From: Heliocidaris erythrogramma
Lineage: Eukaryota > Echinodermata > Echinoidea > Camarodonta > Echinometridae
Length of the DNA stretch: 64,000 bases
Assembly: GCA_025617745.1 (NCBI GenBank)
Contig: CM046869.1
Coordinates: forward strand, 8,048,668-8,112,667
Direction of reading: 5' to 3'
This document shows positions 22,255 through 34,389 of the stretch, one piece after another (position 1 is the first letter of the stretch; every line of letters starts with the position of its first letter). The translations under genes and the position numbers were made by a program. A model generated the notes under the pieces. The model made no database searches. It saw nothing but the letters and a program-made list of their open reading frames with translations, and had not been told where the DNA came from.

Positions 22255-22980
22255 AATGCCCGCCACCCCCCCACCCCCCCCCCCCCCCCCCCCCCGTACA
22301 AAACATTGCTCCCGTGGTTGGGTGTTTTGCTCATGCATATATATTGTAAATCTTTTCTGTCTTGTTCGTATGCATTTATGTTTGTTCTTTTTTAATTAAG
22401 ATTTGTTTTAGTTCTTAATGAGGACACCAAGAACGCCTCAATGAATATTTCATTTGTTACCTCTAAAAAAAAGTAAAATTTAACCATTCAATATTTTGTA
22501 AAAAAAATGGAACATGCATATATTTTGTTACAATGGGTAAAACTTTACATAAATTTGGGGTAGATTTACTCAATATCGGGTTTAAAATTAGCCACAAACA
22601 TGCATGTTCCATTTTTTAAAGCTAATTGTATCCAATTTATTATATAGCATAGAATGTACATGATATATGCCATAGACATTTAATTGTGGGTGCGTTACCA
22701 TGATGCAATAATTTATTCAAATTTATCTTTCTTTCTGGAAATCTTTGGTGCTAATCCCTTTCTTTTTAAAATTGGATACTGATGTAATTGACCCAAGGCA
22801 GGAAGCATGTGAATGATGACAAACTAATTTTATTCCCTTTTCCCTTTTCTTTCATTTCACTCTTGTCTAAATTTCTCTTTTGAGCCAGATACATGGTCTC
22901 TCTCTCTCTCTCTCTCTCTCTCCCCTATCTCCTGCTTCCGTTTTATATGAATCTCTTTTTTTTCGGGGGGGGGGGGGGTA
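22255..22980. repeat. C22 run, (CT)n and G-run tracts
   Basis: C22 lies at 22274-22295, a CT dinucleotide tract at about 22897-22923 and a G-run at about 22965-22978. Sequence between is AT-rich and featureless. Confidence 0.75.
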
Positions 22981-23216
22981 ATTCTTTCCTTGTTTATCCA
23001 TGAATCAAGTTATCTAAGTTTCTTTTTTCGTTATATGTTCTTTCCTATTTTCTTAAAATCCATGAATCAGGTTAAATTTACTTACGAGCATGACAAACCA
23101 AAAAGCTTTGTGTTTAAATCTGTATGATAGTTAAAATCAGGTGATATATAACATTATATTTGCTCGTGATAAATTATAACATTAAGACATTTTCTGCAAT
23201 TCATGAAAGCTGATAT

Positions 23217-23562
23217 TCTCAGGCAGGGGCGGATCCAGGATTGAGTAGGTAAAAGGTAGACCCGTATTGTTTTGGTCTCGCCAGCTTCCCGAAAAGTCAC
23301 TCAGTGGGGGGAGACCAAAAAAAATTCGCCAAACCTTCAAAATTCGCTCAGTAGGGGGTTATGGGGGTCCAGTTTCCCTCCATAATTCCCTGACAAGCAA
23401 AAAATAAAAAATAAAAAGGTCTTCATTCTAAAAGGGGGGGGGGGCACAATCGAGAAAATGGCGGATCGTCTATGGTCAAAATGCATACTTCTCTTCCAAA
23501 AGGGGGGGGGGCACGGGCCGGAAGTGCCCCCCCCCCCCCTGGATCCGCCAATGGTCTCAGGC
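23217..23562. mobile_element. hAT-like miniature element, copy A
   Basis: The ends AGGGGCGGATCCAGGA (23225) and CCTGGATCCGCCAATGG (to 23554) are inverted repeats. The 8-bp direct repeat TCTCAGGC flanks them at 23217-23224 and 23555-23562. The 8-bp duplication and GGCGGATC-type ends fit hAT transposons. The interior (~300 bp) is non-coding and G-run-rich, and it matches copy B at 43241-43530 in reverse orientation. Confidence 0.8.
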
Positions 23563-23732
23563 ATACATAGGCCTACATATTTGTGATGTAATAAAGAAAA
23601 TTACCGGATCGTACACCCGCCAACATCCTCCTGTGGATTCCCAAGGCAGGAAATAATCTAATGATGAGCTATCATTTTCATTTTTCATTAAAAAATTACA
23701 ACCACAAGCCTAACACTATATCAGCCTTGACG

Positions 23733-23733
<1 letters not shown>

Positions 23734-23768
<35 letters not shown>
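23734..23768. repeat. C35 homopolymer
   Basis: 35 consecutive cytosines, the longest single-base run noticed in the window. Confidence 0.9.
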
Positions 23769-23769
<1 letters not shown>

Positions 23770-24189
23770 ATTGTCGTCGGTGCATTTGACGGATCGCCTA
23801 TTTTGAGAGTCCTGGACGGGTTGCATTGTTTATAGTCATTGCTAAAAAATAAATAGATTCTTGAACTTATAATGACGCTTTTTCAGATTAGCTTACTGAA
23901 ATGTAAATGGACGAATTTTCGGGTTTATGCCCCTCCCCCACCAACCAGGTATTGGATGTTCAGTTTTGGGTTGTTGTTTTTTTTTAAATAATCACAAACT
24001 AACTTTTTAAAAAGCTTAGGGAAAGTCTTATGATATTACTTACAACCACATGATACAGATAATTTTGTATTACACAAACATGATATTTTTAAAATAATTT
24101 CAAGTCTATAATTCATACAATAATTATTGGAGATTCGTTTGGGGTATTCATAAAGTTTTATCTGAGTGCCTCATTAATTTGTGTTTTTT
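23769..24189. other. Intergenic DNA without recognised features
   Basis: AT-rich. No gene or repeat unit was recognised. Confidence 0.4.
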
Positions 24190-24720
24190 TTTTTTTTTAA
24201 GATATTTTTTAATGTTTTCTCTCAAATCAAATACATAAAATGCAATTTTCAATAAAAAAATTTGTACAAATTATTTGAACAAATATTTGAACAAAATACA
24301 ATTATACATCGATCATTGAAAGATATCTGAAAATAATGAAGAAAATATTACTTGTATCTCGTACATAAATATTGAAATAACATAATGTCTTAAAGGATAA
24401 GAGAGAAAACCGAAAAGATAAAATCAGGTGCTGTTCTGCCCCTCCCCACCCACCCCCTCCCCGGTGTAAAGCACCCTTCATTAATGTTTTTATTGTTCTC
24501 TCTCAAATCTAATACATACATGGCAAATCTCATTAAACAATTTGTACATATTATTTGAATATCTTAACATAATTATATAATTATACATCAGTGAAGAAAA
24601 TTTTAACATGATATAGAAGAAAAAATATGACTTGTATTATACAAATTGAAATAACGTAATGTGTTAAAGGATAAGAGAGAAAAACAAATAAACCAAAAAC
24701 AAAAACAGGTGCTGTGAGTG
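24190..24720. repeat. Two-copy ~270-bp direct repeat
   Basis: The block from GTTTTCTCTCAAATCAAATA to AAAGGATAAGAGAGAAAA and CAGGTGCTGT occurs at about 24213-24436 and again, more diverged, at about 24490-24717. A T-run (24184-24198) precedes the first copy. Possibly the reversed 3' ends of retroposed sequence. Confidence 0.65.
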
Positions 24721-24738
24721 TACCCTCCCATCCCATCC

Positions 24739-25425
24739 CAAAATAGCGCATTGGTGCTCATTATAGTGACTTGGTGCTCATGAAACGTGTGCTAAACCCT
24801 ATACGAGGATTGTAGAAGTGATTATCTGTAAAATTTTGTTTAAAATGAACTTTATTTACGTCTCAATATTATCTTAAACATCTAATTATCTAGACACTGA
24901 CTTTGATTTGCATTGATTATAATCCTGATGACTGTTTTCAAACAAAATAGCGCATTGGTGCTCATTATAGTGACTTGGTGCTCATGAAACGTGTGCTAAA
25001 CCCTATAGTTAGGCATTGTAGGAATGATTATCTGTAAAATTTTGTTTAAAATGAACTTTATTTACGTCTCAATATTATCTTAAACATCTAATTATCTAGA
25101 CACTGACTTTGATTTGCATTGATTATAATCCTGATGACTGTTTTCAAACAAAATAGCGCATTGGTGCTCATTATAGTGACTTGGTGCTCATGAAACGTGT
25201 GCTAAACCCTATAGTTAGGCATTGTAGGAATGATTATCTGTAAAATTTTGTTTAAAATGAACTTTATTTACGTCTCAATATTATCTTAAACATCTGATTA
25301 TCTAGACACTGACTTTGATTTGCATTGACTATAATTTTGATGACTATTTTAAAACAAAATCGCGCATTGGTGCCCATTATAGTGCCTTGGTGCTCAGGAA
25401 ACGTGTGCTAAACCATACGGGAAAT
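24739..25425 (+). repeat. Left array of the ~206-bp unit (3.3 copies)
   Basis: GCGCATTGGTGCTCATTATA recurs at about 24745, 24951, 25157 and, slightly diverged, 25363. Copies two and three are almost identical. The period is 206 bp. Confidence 0.9.
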
Positions 25426-26282
25426 GTCACAACATCTTCGTAGGGGATGAGGCCGAAAGTCCTACTAAAAAAATCAAAAGAGAGCTTGACAGGTAGGCTA
25501 AAGCTAGAATTTAAAGGATTTATAGATTTTGTGACCGATCAAGGATAGTTTTATCTTCCTTTCTGTAACTAATAGACAAGGAAACTATTGATATGCTATT
25601 CTGGAAATGTGCTAGAGATACAAAGGTTTTGATGCCAGTTAGGGAAAAAATGAAGGATGTTTCAATTATTTTGTTCTTAATGAAAAGACCGTAATACTCG
25701 GTTTATTGAAGATTATGTTTTGTTCAACCAGCCTAGACAATAATACATATGACATGTATGATCAGACTCAAATAACCATAACCTACAGTTTATGATTTTA
25801 TATGTTTATTATGGAAGTCGTACAAAATGGAAAGATATATAGCTAAACACATTAAAAATATATATGTTTTTGACACCACTTGGCAGGGCATGGCCCAATG
25901 GAAAGCTAATCATTACACAAAACAAGAAAGTCTTTTTGTTCATACCATAAAACCAAGTATTTCAATAATTGTACAAATGTTACCATTTTTGTTTTACACT
26001 GAGTGCATGTATGTGTAGCAAATTATTTCCTTTTGATCATGTAGTCATACCTAATACTGTTATGAGAATAATACATAAATTTCAAAATTAATTTATGATC
26101 ACATTATATTCCTCTCACATGATGGTAATGAAATGTAACAAAGAAAACAATCATGAAATGAACAGGAAGTATGTGTGCGTGTGAGAGAGAGAATGGTATT
26201 TATGAGATCCAGATTTTCTGCATTCAGCAGTCCTCCGTGGAGTGTCGCGATGAGTGACGTCACAAGCTGGACAACATAATAG
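25426..26282. other. Interior of the array-flanked composite
   Basis: AT-rich. The 63-residue frame at 25827 has no recognised similarity. Nothing supported. Confidence 0.4.
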
Positions 26283-27899
26283 GTACGTTCACACGTAGAG
26301 CGATAGCATCGATGCTATCGAGGTGTCGATGCTATTTTGGTGAAGACCAGGTAGTGTCGAGACCAAACGCTGTCTGAACGCAGATAGTCACGAGATAGAA
26401 GCGAGTTTCCAAACTATTCTTGCAGCGATTTTAGCAGGAGTAAATCTCAGGATCCAGCGACATAGCATCGACGCTTTGCGGTAGACCACCCACCGCGCTT
26501 GTGACTATTTGTAATGTGAGCGCAATCGCTGCTATCTTCACTCGCTGCTATTGTAATTCTGTCTGTTTCATGTGGTGCTATAATATAATGCAATGTATGT
26601 ATTCATGTGATGTACCCTCTTCCCTACTTTTTTTTCTATTATCATTCTGTCTGTTTCATCTGGTATTGTAATGTAATATGATGTATATAGGGGTACGTAG
26701 GCTAATGTGTATACTGTGTGGTAAGGAAGGGGGTTGTTTTGTTGTTTGTTTGTTGTTGTTTTTTTGGGGGGGGGGTTCCTCAGTCTTTTTATCTTTTTTT
26801 TATATATATTATGACCAGGCACCACAAAACCACCCAAAAGTCGCACTGTGTGATTTTCAGTTAGAGCTCAATCAATGTGTTTTGGTTTGCATGCATGGTC
26901 AAATTTTAGTTTTGGGTATTTCCTGAAAGAGTATACTTTTTTCTAAGTAATCTAAATGTGGAGGCACCAAACAATCTAGAAGTGGTATTTTTGACAGCTT
27001 TTTATCAGACTTATGTGTGTCTTCTCTGGATTTTGTTGTATTACTTTTCTTTCTCACGACCCTGAATACTTGTCTCATTTTAATCTCCCATAAATCTCCC
27101 GGAGTAAGTTTTTGCATTGATACTTGCATGACTTGTGCACTGTGATAAACATGATATGTCTATGTAATATGCCAAGTTTTAGGACAATCTGATAATCCCT
27201 TCATAGAAATTTTCATTGAGTTCTATTCCTCCATTTGTCACCTTAGCACAACACTTTGCAAGTCAGAGTGCTTCAATAGACTGCAAACTTTAAACCCTTA
27301 TTAAGAAGTAACATTATGAGGGACTGTACATTCTTCTCTTTGTACATTGAGTTATGAACATCCAATGAGTTATATATCATTTTAAAGCTGAGAATCTGTT
27401 CTTTCAGAATCAGACCTTAACTAAAGTATGATGTGGTCTTTAGATATTGATTTACATGTGCTTACCAGAGAATATAGTGTGCACGCATGTGTTTTATTTT
27501 GGCATAAGATTGGAGTTCAGTCAATTTTGACATGTACAAGGTTTATTTAAAATTAAGTATTATAACACATGTATTTGCTACTTGATTGTATTATCGATAT
27601 TACAAATGAATTGTTATTGTGTTATTATGTTGATTTATGAAGACAAATAAAATATTATTCAAAAAACAAAAGCTTCGCATCATATGACCCCTGTACACAA
27701 ACTTCCGCGCGTTTGACCATGCATACCAATTATACTCGGGTCACTCTGTGTGGCGCAGTAATTATTGTTTTGACAGCAGGTGAGCAATGAATAGTCACGA
27801 GTGGGTGATAGAAGCAAGTCGATCACGCCTGTCTGAACGTACTGGAAATATTTTTGAAACTTACATAGCATCGATGCTATGTACTACGTGTGAACATAA
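26283..27899. mobile_element. 1.6-kb element with ~36-bp TIRs and an inner palindrome
   Basis: The left end has ACGTTCACACGTAG then ATAGCATCGATGCTAT (26285-26318). The right end is the complement: ATAGCATCGATGCTAT, then CTACGTGTGAACAT (27865-27896). The palindrome ATAGCATCGATGCTAT sits at both ends just inside the tips. The interior is non-coding and includes a duplicated ~87-bp piece (TTCTGTCTGTTTCAT at 26555 and 26644) and a G-run at about 26765. Superfamily unknown. Confidence 0.7.
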
Positions 27900-28262
27900 C
27901 TAATGAGAGCTATGCTGGCTAGACGCGCCGCATGCATTGAAAACACACGCAAATGACGCAATTTTCTCATTGTTACCGTTGGGCATTGTAGATGACTGTT
28001 GTTGAATTGACGATGACAAATGTTGAGGTTGGTTGGGTATATTACATGTAGATGCGTGTTGTTGTGTCAATAATGACAGAGAGGGCAGAGCAAGTGGGGA
28101 TGTTGTGATGGTGATGACGCAGCCAAGGCGATATCAGCAATGATGATATCAGGGGTTGCAGTGTCAGTGATGTGATTGATGGTTGATGATTAAGATGATT
28201 TACTGGAGATACTGTTGATGTTATCAATGCTAATGAAGATGAAGGGAACATATTTGGGGGTC
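27900..28262. other. Interior spacer
   Basis: TGATG-rich low-complexity text between about 28060 and 28240 makes a spurious 69-residue minus frame. No gene. Confidence 0.45.
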
Positions 28263-28332
28263 CGCTCGCTATTCATAAGGACCCGCTATTCATTTAGCAT
28301 GCGTTGAATGGAGGTCCTTATGAATAGCGAGG
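28263..28332. repeat. Perfect hairpin, 19-bp arms
   Basis: CTCGCTATTCATAAGGACC and its exact complement GGTCCTTATGAATAGCGAG flank a ~31-nt loop. A partial third copy of the arm (GCTCGCTATTTAGAAGGAC) follows at about 28350. Confidence 0.75.
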
Positions 28333-28970
28333 TTATTTGTCTATGGTTTGCTCGCTATTTAGAAGGACTGCATACAAAACCGCTGATGAAGCTTGTGAAG
28401 TCTGACAGAAAGAAGATATATAACTTAGTTGGTATTATCCAAAAATCACTCTAAAAACGCTAGAAAGGCAGGTGAGAAAGGTAACATTTGGATTTGGTAA
28501 CGAAAGTCTAAATCTGAAATAGAAAATATGACAACTTTTTAACTCGCGAAATTGGTTTATAGCCTATTATTGCTTCATAAAAGTTGAAATAATCACGCAG
28601 ATAATGTTTCAAGATGACACACTCCTGAGCGATATGTCGAATGATATCGAATAATTAACTGAAAGAGCGACAATAAATAGCACAAGAAAACAAACGTACT
28701 ATAGTAAGCAAACCAGAGTACAGCGTTCGTGCGCAACCCATAGATCATATCTGTCCAGGGTGTGACGTCACGTTTCAGTCGCTACGACCGTTGTTTGGCT
28801 TGGTTTGGGGGTCTGAGAAGGGTCTCTAGAAATTACATTTTAAGCCTTTCCAGGATATTTATATGACTTTTCAGCACATCATTTGTGTTTTTCAAGTTGT
28901 AACATTTCCATCCATATATAATTTGTCACTAATTTTCAGTTGTCGTGATTTTTCTACGAGTGACTACTTT
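28333..28970. other. Interior spacer
   Basis: No recognised feature. Confidence 0.4.
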
Positions 28971-29578
28971 AAAGGGGTACTCCGGCCTGAAATTAATATG
29001 AATTGAATAAATAGAGTAAAATTAAACAAACAAATCACTGAAAATTTCATTGAAATTGGATGAAAAATAATGAAGTTATGGAATTTTTAAGTTTTGCATT
29101 ATTTTGGTAAAACAGTGATATGCACGTCATCATGAATATGCAGTGAGTGAGCTGATGATGTCATATCCCCACTTTTTCTTTTGTATTTTATTATATGAAA
29201 TTGCAATTATTCAAAGTTTCTGCTTCAAGCCTATAACTAAAAGGACTGACTCCTTATTTAATGTGTAATTTTATCATTGCTGTAACCTATTTTGTTACAA
29301 GGGAGATATTTTTATAGACATGTATGAAAAAATGAAATAATGAAGATTTTATATAATATAGTTAAAAAAGGAAAGTGGGGACGTGACATCATCAGCTCAC
29401 TCATTACATATTCATGATGACATGCATAGAACTGTTTCCCAAAATAATGCAAAACTTAAAAATTCAATAACTTCGTTATTTTTTATCGGATTTCGATGAA
29501 ATTTTCAGTGTTTTGCTTGTTTAATTTTACTCTATTCATTCAATTAATATTATTTTCAGGCCGGAGTACTCCTTTAAA
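28971..29578. mobile_element. ~600-bp TTAA miniature with ~200-bp TIRs
   Basis: The ends TTTAAAGGGGTACTCCGGCC and GGCCGGAGTACTCCTTTAAA are inverted repeats, and the match continues inward for about 200 bp (AATTAAACAAACAAATCACT, GCATTATTTTGG, GAGCTGATGATGTCA and their complements). TTAA sits at both borders. This is a Kolobok/piggyBac-type non-autonomous element; the GGGGTACTCCGGCCTGAAA end is one I associate with echinoid genomes. Confidence 0.85.
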
Positions 29579-29589
29579 GACAATATTGA

Positions 29590-30470
29590 GATGTACATGA
29601 AGTTCATTTAAAGCAAAGTTGTCAAGATAATCGTTCCTACAATCCTCGTATGGCTTGACACACGTTGCATGAGCACCGAATCGCTATAATGAGCACCAAT
29701 GCGCGATTTTGCTTGAAACCAGTCATCCAGACTATAATCAATGAAATCAAAGCCAGTGTCTAGATGAATAGATGTTAAAGACAATTTTGAGACGTAAATA
29801 AAGTTCATTTGAAACAAAATTTTACAGGAAATCATTCTTACAATCCTCGTAGAGCTTGGCACACGTTTCATGAGCACCAAGTCGCTATAATGAGCACCAA
29901 TGCGCGATTTTGCTTGAAAACAGTCATCAAGATTGTAATCTCAGAAAATCAAAGTCAGTGTCTAGATAATTAGATGTTAAAGAAAATATTGAGACCTAAA
30001 TAAAGTTCATTTGAAACAAAATTTTACAGATAATCATTCCTACAATCCTCGTAGGGCTTGGCACACGTTTCATGAGCACCAAGTCACTATAATGAGCACC
30101 AGTGCGCGACTTTGTTTGAAAACAGTCGACCAGATTTTAATCAATGAAAATCAAACTCAGTTACTCAGTGTCTAGATAAACAGATGTTAAAGACAATATT
30201 GAGATGTAAATAAAGCATGAAGTTCGTTCAAAGCAAAATTTCCATTATTCATTTCTACAATTCCCGCATGGTTTTAGCACACGTTTCATGAGCATCAAGG
30301 CACTATAATGAGCACCAATGCGCGATTTTGTTTGAAAACTGTAGTCATCAAGATTATAACCAATGAAAACCAAAGTCAGTGTCTAGATAAATAAATGTTA
30401 AATCATTTGAAAAAAAATCTACAGATATATCATACTAAAAACCCTCGTAGGGTTTAGCACACGTGTCATA
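29590..30470 (-). repeat. Right array of the ~206-bp unit, inverted, 4-5 copies
   Basis: The complement of the left unit (ATGAGCACCAATGCGCGATT or close variants) occurs at about 29690, 29890, 30093 and 30308, with a partial unit following. Spacing is 200-216 bp. Copies are more diverged than those on the left. Confidence 0.85.
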
Positions 30471-31079
30471 GATGTTAAAAGGCATGGGGAAAATCGTGCA
30501 GTGTCGACCTGCTGTTGATAATATATTTTTCAAAAATAATGCTGCGGATATATTTTTTCAAATGTTTGTCATTTGAAATTCACTTCATATGACGAATCAT
30601 TCAAGGATTTTGAAGATAATTGACACGCAGCATTATTTTTAAGAATATGTATTTCGTTTGCAGGTTGACTTTGCAAGATTTTCCACATGCCTTTTGTACA
30701 CACTGTCTCATACTGAACGATGAGGGCCCTATATTCATCTTGTTCTATACGCCGTTTTCGGATTATATACCTGTGCTCGGTATTACGGAGTTGGGTCTGA
30801 TTGTCCAATGCGCGATTTTGTTTGAAAACAATCATCAAGATTGCCCACTTCGATGTATATAGCCACATGTAATAACAAGGCGCGCGCGCGAGTGTTGCAT
30901 GTAGCTCATGAATAATAATGTGTCCGACTTGGTGCTCAAATAGTCTCTACCAATTTTGCCTCCGACACATGGAAGGGATATTATTTCCTATTTCTTTATA
31001 CCGTCTCTGTAAGGAAAAAGAGAGAAAAAAAATATATATTTCGCTCTTGCTCAACCTTTACCTCTACCTCGCTCTCCCT
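30471..31079. other. Intergenic DNA with a stray 206-bp-unit fragment
   Basis: CCAATGCGCGATTTTGTTTG at about 30804 is a ~40-bp piece of the 206-bp unit outside the array. No gene was recognised. Confidence 0.45.
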
Positions 31080-32928
31080 ACCATTTATTCAATTTAGATT
31101 TCCCATTTCCTTAAATGGAGAGAAATTTTGCCTCTCTCCACTGCCAGCTTTTTTTCTTCCCATTCTTCTTCTTTAAAATTTCTTTTAATTTCATCTATAG
31201 TTATTGGCGAACCCCTTTCTCTTCCTTTAAAGATTGAAAATTTTACAAAGATTAAAAAATGATTAACCAACCGTTCCTTTCCCTCATCTTCTAATTCTAT
31301 TCCGCCAAATATTTCTTCCCAGCTTAAATTACCAATAGATAAAAAGTCAAACATCTCGTTGCAATTATTCCAAACCAAAGAAGCATGTTCACATTCAAAA
31401 AATAAATGACGATATGTTTCTTCTTCTTTTTTTGCAATAACAACAAAGATTATTTTGCAAGATTTTAAAGCGGAACAAATGGTGATTTGTGTAAGTAATC
31501 CCATGCAACATTTTAAATTGAAACTCCCTTAATCGGCTGTTCAGAGTACACTGCCTTGGTCTCATAAAAATGTTTTCAATCTTTTTATACGAAAAACTAT
31601 ATTTGTCCTTTAGCCTTTCAAAAATATGTGGTATTGCCAAGTTGCAATTCATAAAATTAGCATATATTTTTTTACTGGAATCGTTTCATAAATTGTCTCT
31701 ATCAATTGAAAATCATTAAAATTTAACCCCTGTCTTTGGAAGTATGAAAACGATTTTCAAGTTTCCATCACAATCCATGATATGTTTCAATCTATAAATA
31801 TTTTTTTCATATAATTTTTGGTCAAATATGCATTTTCCTTCAACTCGTATAAATTTATTGTTAAAAAATATCTCGTTCCCTTTAAATGTTTCTGATTTCA
31901 ATCGAAAATCATTTGTATCTATCCACACTTCTAATAAATTCATATAAATTGCAGCAATGATACCTTCAACAATCCAAGCAAGTAATCGCAAGAAAATATA
32001 AATTCTCCCCCAGATGTTTTGTAGCATATTTGAAATATTGTTTCCATTTCATTGCATTATTTTCTTTTAGTCTTTAAATCCACATGACCCTCTGTGCCTT
32101 TATCAACCATTGAAAGTTCATCATTTTCAAGCCACCAAGGTGGTAATCTAAATACAGAGTACTTTTGTTAATTTTATTTCTCCCACCCCACAAAAATGCA
32201 AAAGCCAACTCATTAAGTTCCTCGTAAACCCATCCTGCTTTAATAACTGTATTTTGCCCATTAATGTTAAATCTCTTTGCCTCCACCAGTTCAACAATTT
32301 CTTTATTTTACTTAATATTTCTTTATAGTTTAACCTTTCCTTTACTTCCACATCTAAAGAAAAAAATACACCGAGAATCTTCACAAAATCTACTTTTTGA
32401 CCAAAAGAAATATCATATGATTTTCTTTTAGAGGAACCTAATAATAACACCTCCGTCTTGATACTTTTCTGAAATTTCCTAAAATTTGTATACATGTTTG
32501 ACCGAGTTCACATCTCGAACAAAAATAGTCATATCGTCGGCATACATAACATGCTTTACTTCTTCCTTTCCGAAGGAAATTCCTTTAATGTCGTTGTTAT
32601 ATCTTATATTATGTGCCAATACTTCTATACATAAAATAAAAAGATAGGACGAAAGGGGGTCCCCTTGTCTTACTCCTCTTTATATTTTAAAATAACTTGT
32701 CAAATCCCCTCCATTAAAAATACAGCTTTGGGTATTTGTATATCGAAATTGCTGCCCAAAACTAATGTTTGATGTATTATGGAATCAAAAGCATTTTCAA
32801 AGTCAATTTCCATCATATACCCAGGAATATTATTATGTAGCGTATGAAACAACATATCGTCTATTATTCTGATCGCTTCTCGTATATTCCTACCTTTAAT
32901 AAACCCTATTTGATCTGATAGTGGTTAC
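31080..32928 (-). mobile_element. LINE (L1/Tx1-like) with RT active-site region
   Basis: Minus strand, 5' to 3': SDQIGFIKGRNIREAIRIID (about 32915-32850), MMEIDFENAFDSI (about 32820-32780), GDPLSSYLFILCIEVLAHNI (about 32665), then YADDM, the catalytic motif, at 32530-32544. Next come VDFVKILGVFFSLDVEV, WWRQRDLTLMGKIQLLK, ELAFAFLWGGRNKINKSTL and LGGLKMMNFQWLIKAQRVMW (about 32090-32150). The end is a zf-RVT-like tail (NNLCCYCKK, then RHLFFECEHASLVW). Frames change several times, so it is inactive. The endonuclease half is missing: the similarity stops where a TTAA miniature begins. Confidence 0.85.
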
Positions 32929-33200
32929 TTAAAGGCGATCGATAATTTTGAGGTCAAACAAATGGAATAATCGTAGGGACATCTCCTTGACGGTCCCATA
33001 CGACATTTTTTCTCCAGCCATAATTTCACTTCAATATGAAAAATCACTCCATATGACCTTTGACTAAAATATCCGTTTGGTATTTCTTTCTTCTAATGAT
33101 CACAAAACTTTTTCAACACTTATTTGTACAGTCTGTAGGCTAGAAAATGTTGTAAAAATGTTATCTGTTTTTCTAATTTCCGGAATCGCCCTTTAATATT
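32928..33200. mobile_element. ~270-bp TTAA miniature at the LINE edge
   Basis: The left border TTAAAGGCGATCG and right border CGGAATCGCCCTTTAA are short inverted repeats carrying TTAA. The interior is non-coding. It directly abuts the LINE's last recognisable codons. Confidence 0.55.
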
Positions 33201-34389
33201 TTTCAAGAAATCTTCGCGTAACATATTAAGCCTTGTCAACTATTCTCACTTCATGTTTTCACAGTTTTTCACGTCACCCTCCCTCGAAAATACCCGCCCT
33301 AATCTATATTTTCCACAAAAAAAAAATATATAAGATTAGTTGTTATTTCATGCGTCAGGATTTGTTTGTGACGTGTATTTTATACTTGTATAACAAAAAT
33401 AAAGATTGAATCAAATCAAAATGAAAAATTGTGTTGATTTAATAATGTATTTGAAACTATTTCATCGCTAATAGACTGACATCATTAGTTTCGTGACATT
33501 GAATTCCTAAATTATCTCTTAATGAACTGATTTTAAGATCATCCAAGCAAACATACATTAATACCAGCATGTCTTATAATGAACTCCTCACTACACAGAC
33601 TGTGGAGGCATTTTAAATTTTAAAATAAAAGGTGGTGTCAGTTTTATGCTGGTATATACGGGCCTCCGTAACCTCCTCCTGACATGCATGTACATCATAC
33701 ATGTATATCACGTATCACCCAACTGATACTCCTGCGATATCCCTTACTTCTTCTTCTTCTTAATCTCACACACACGCACACACTAATAAAGCAACTGGTA
33801 TTATATGGACAAAGTAAAAGAAAACATAAGTGGAGGGGTCTATTAAGAAACCGTGGCTTGTATTTCATAGACTCCTGTTTGAGAACAAAATAGTTACAGT
33901 CCGTATATTAAAAGAAACGTGATTTACTTAATAGCACTCTTAATTTTAGTTTGAGAGAGGGGGGGGGGACAAAAATCAACGTACAATCGTCGAAACAAGT
34001 GATACATACAATAAGATTTTATTTAATTCATTTACTGATTTCCTTTGGATTTTCATGATCTTTCATTATTTAAAATTATGAACAAAGTTGGCCATACTTT
34101 GCTCAGTTGTTGTAGAAGGATACAATCTCTGTTTTTTCACAGGACTTTTTTTCGTCAAAATTTATACAACATCACCCCGGTACTATCAGTGGTATACGAA
34201 GAAATTGAAGAAAAAAGGGAGGGCGTAGTGTTTCTGGAAACACCCGTGTGATGTTAACCCGTTTCAACTTTCACACAGAAAGAAATAATTGATACAGAAA
34301 TCGCCCAACATGAGGCTAATAGTTTGTCCAACCGACTGCAGCAATTCGTACCCAGTACAGTTCAGATATTATTCTGCTTAAACTTTGTC
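33201..34389. other. Intergenic DNA with small microsatellites
   Basis: (CTT)n then (CA)n lie at about 33747-33783, and a G9 run at about 33960-33968. AATAAAGATTGAATCAAATC at 33399 looks like a retroposed 3' end. No supported gene. Confidence 0.4.

Larger units (their letters stand above)
24739..30470. mobile_element. 5.7-kb composite flanked by inverted 206-bp arrays
   Basis: A direct array at 24739-25425 and an inverted array at 29590-30470 share the same unit and enclose ~4.2 kb. This mirrors the design of the 14420-18162 transposon and suggests a large element with array-type inverted ends. No transposase was recognised. The interior holds at least two other elements (26283-27899 and 28971-29578) plus a hairpin (28263-28332). 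True termini and target duplication were not found. Confidence 0.6.

Noticed and set aside
24739-30470. Long terminal repeats of a retroelement
   Set aside because: The end arrays are inverted, not direct, and no retroelement proteins lie between them.
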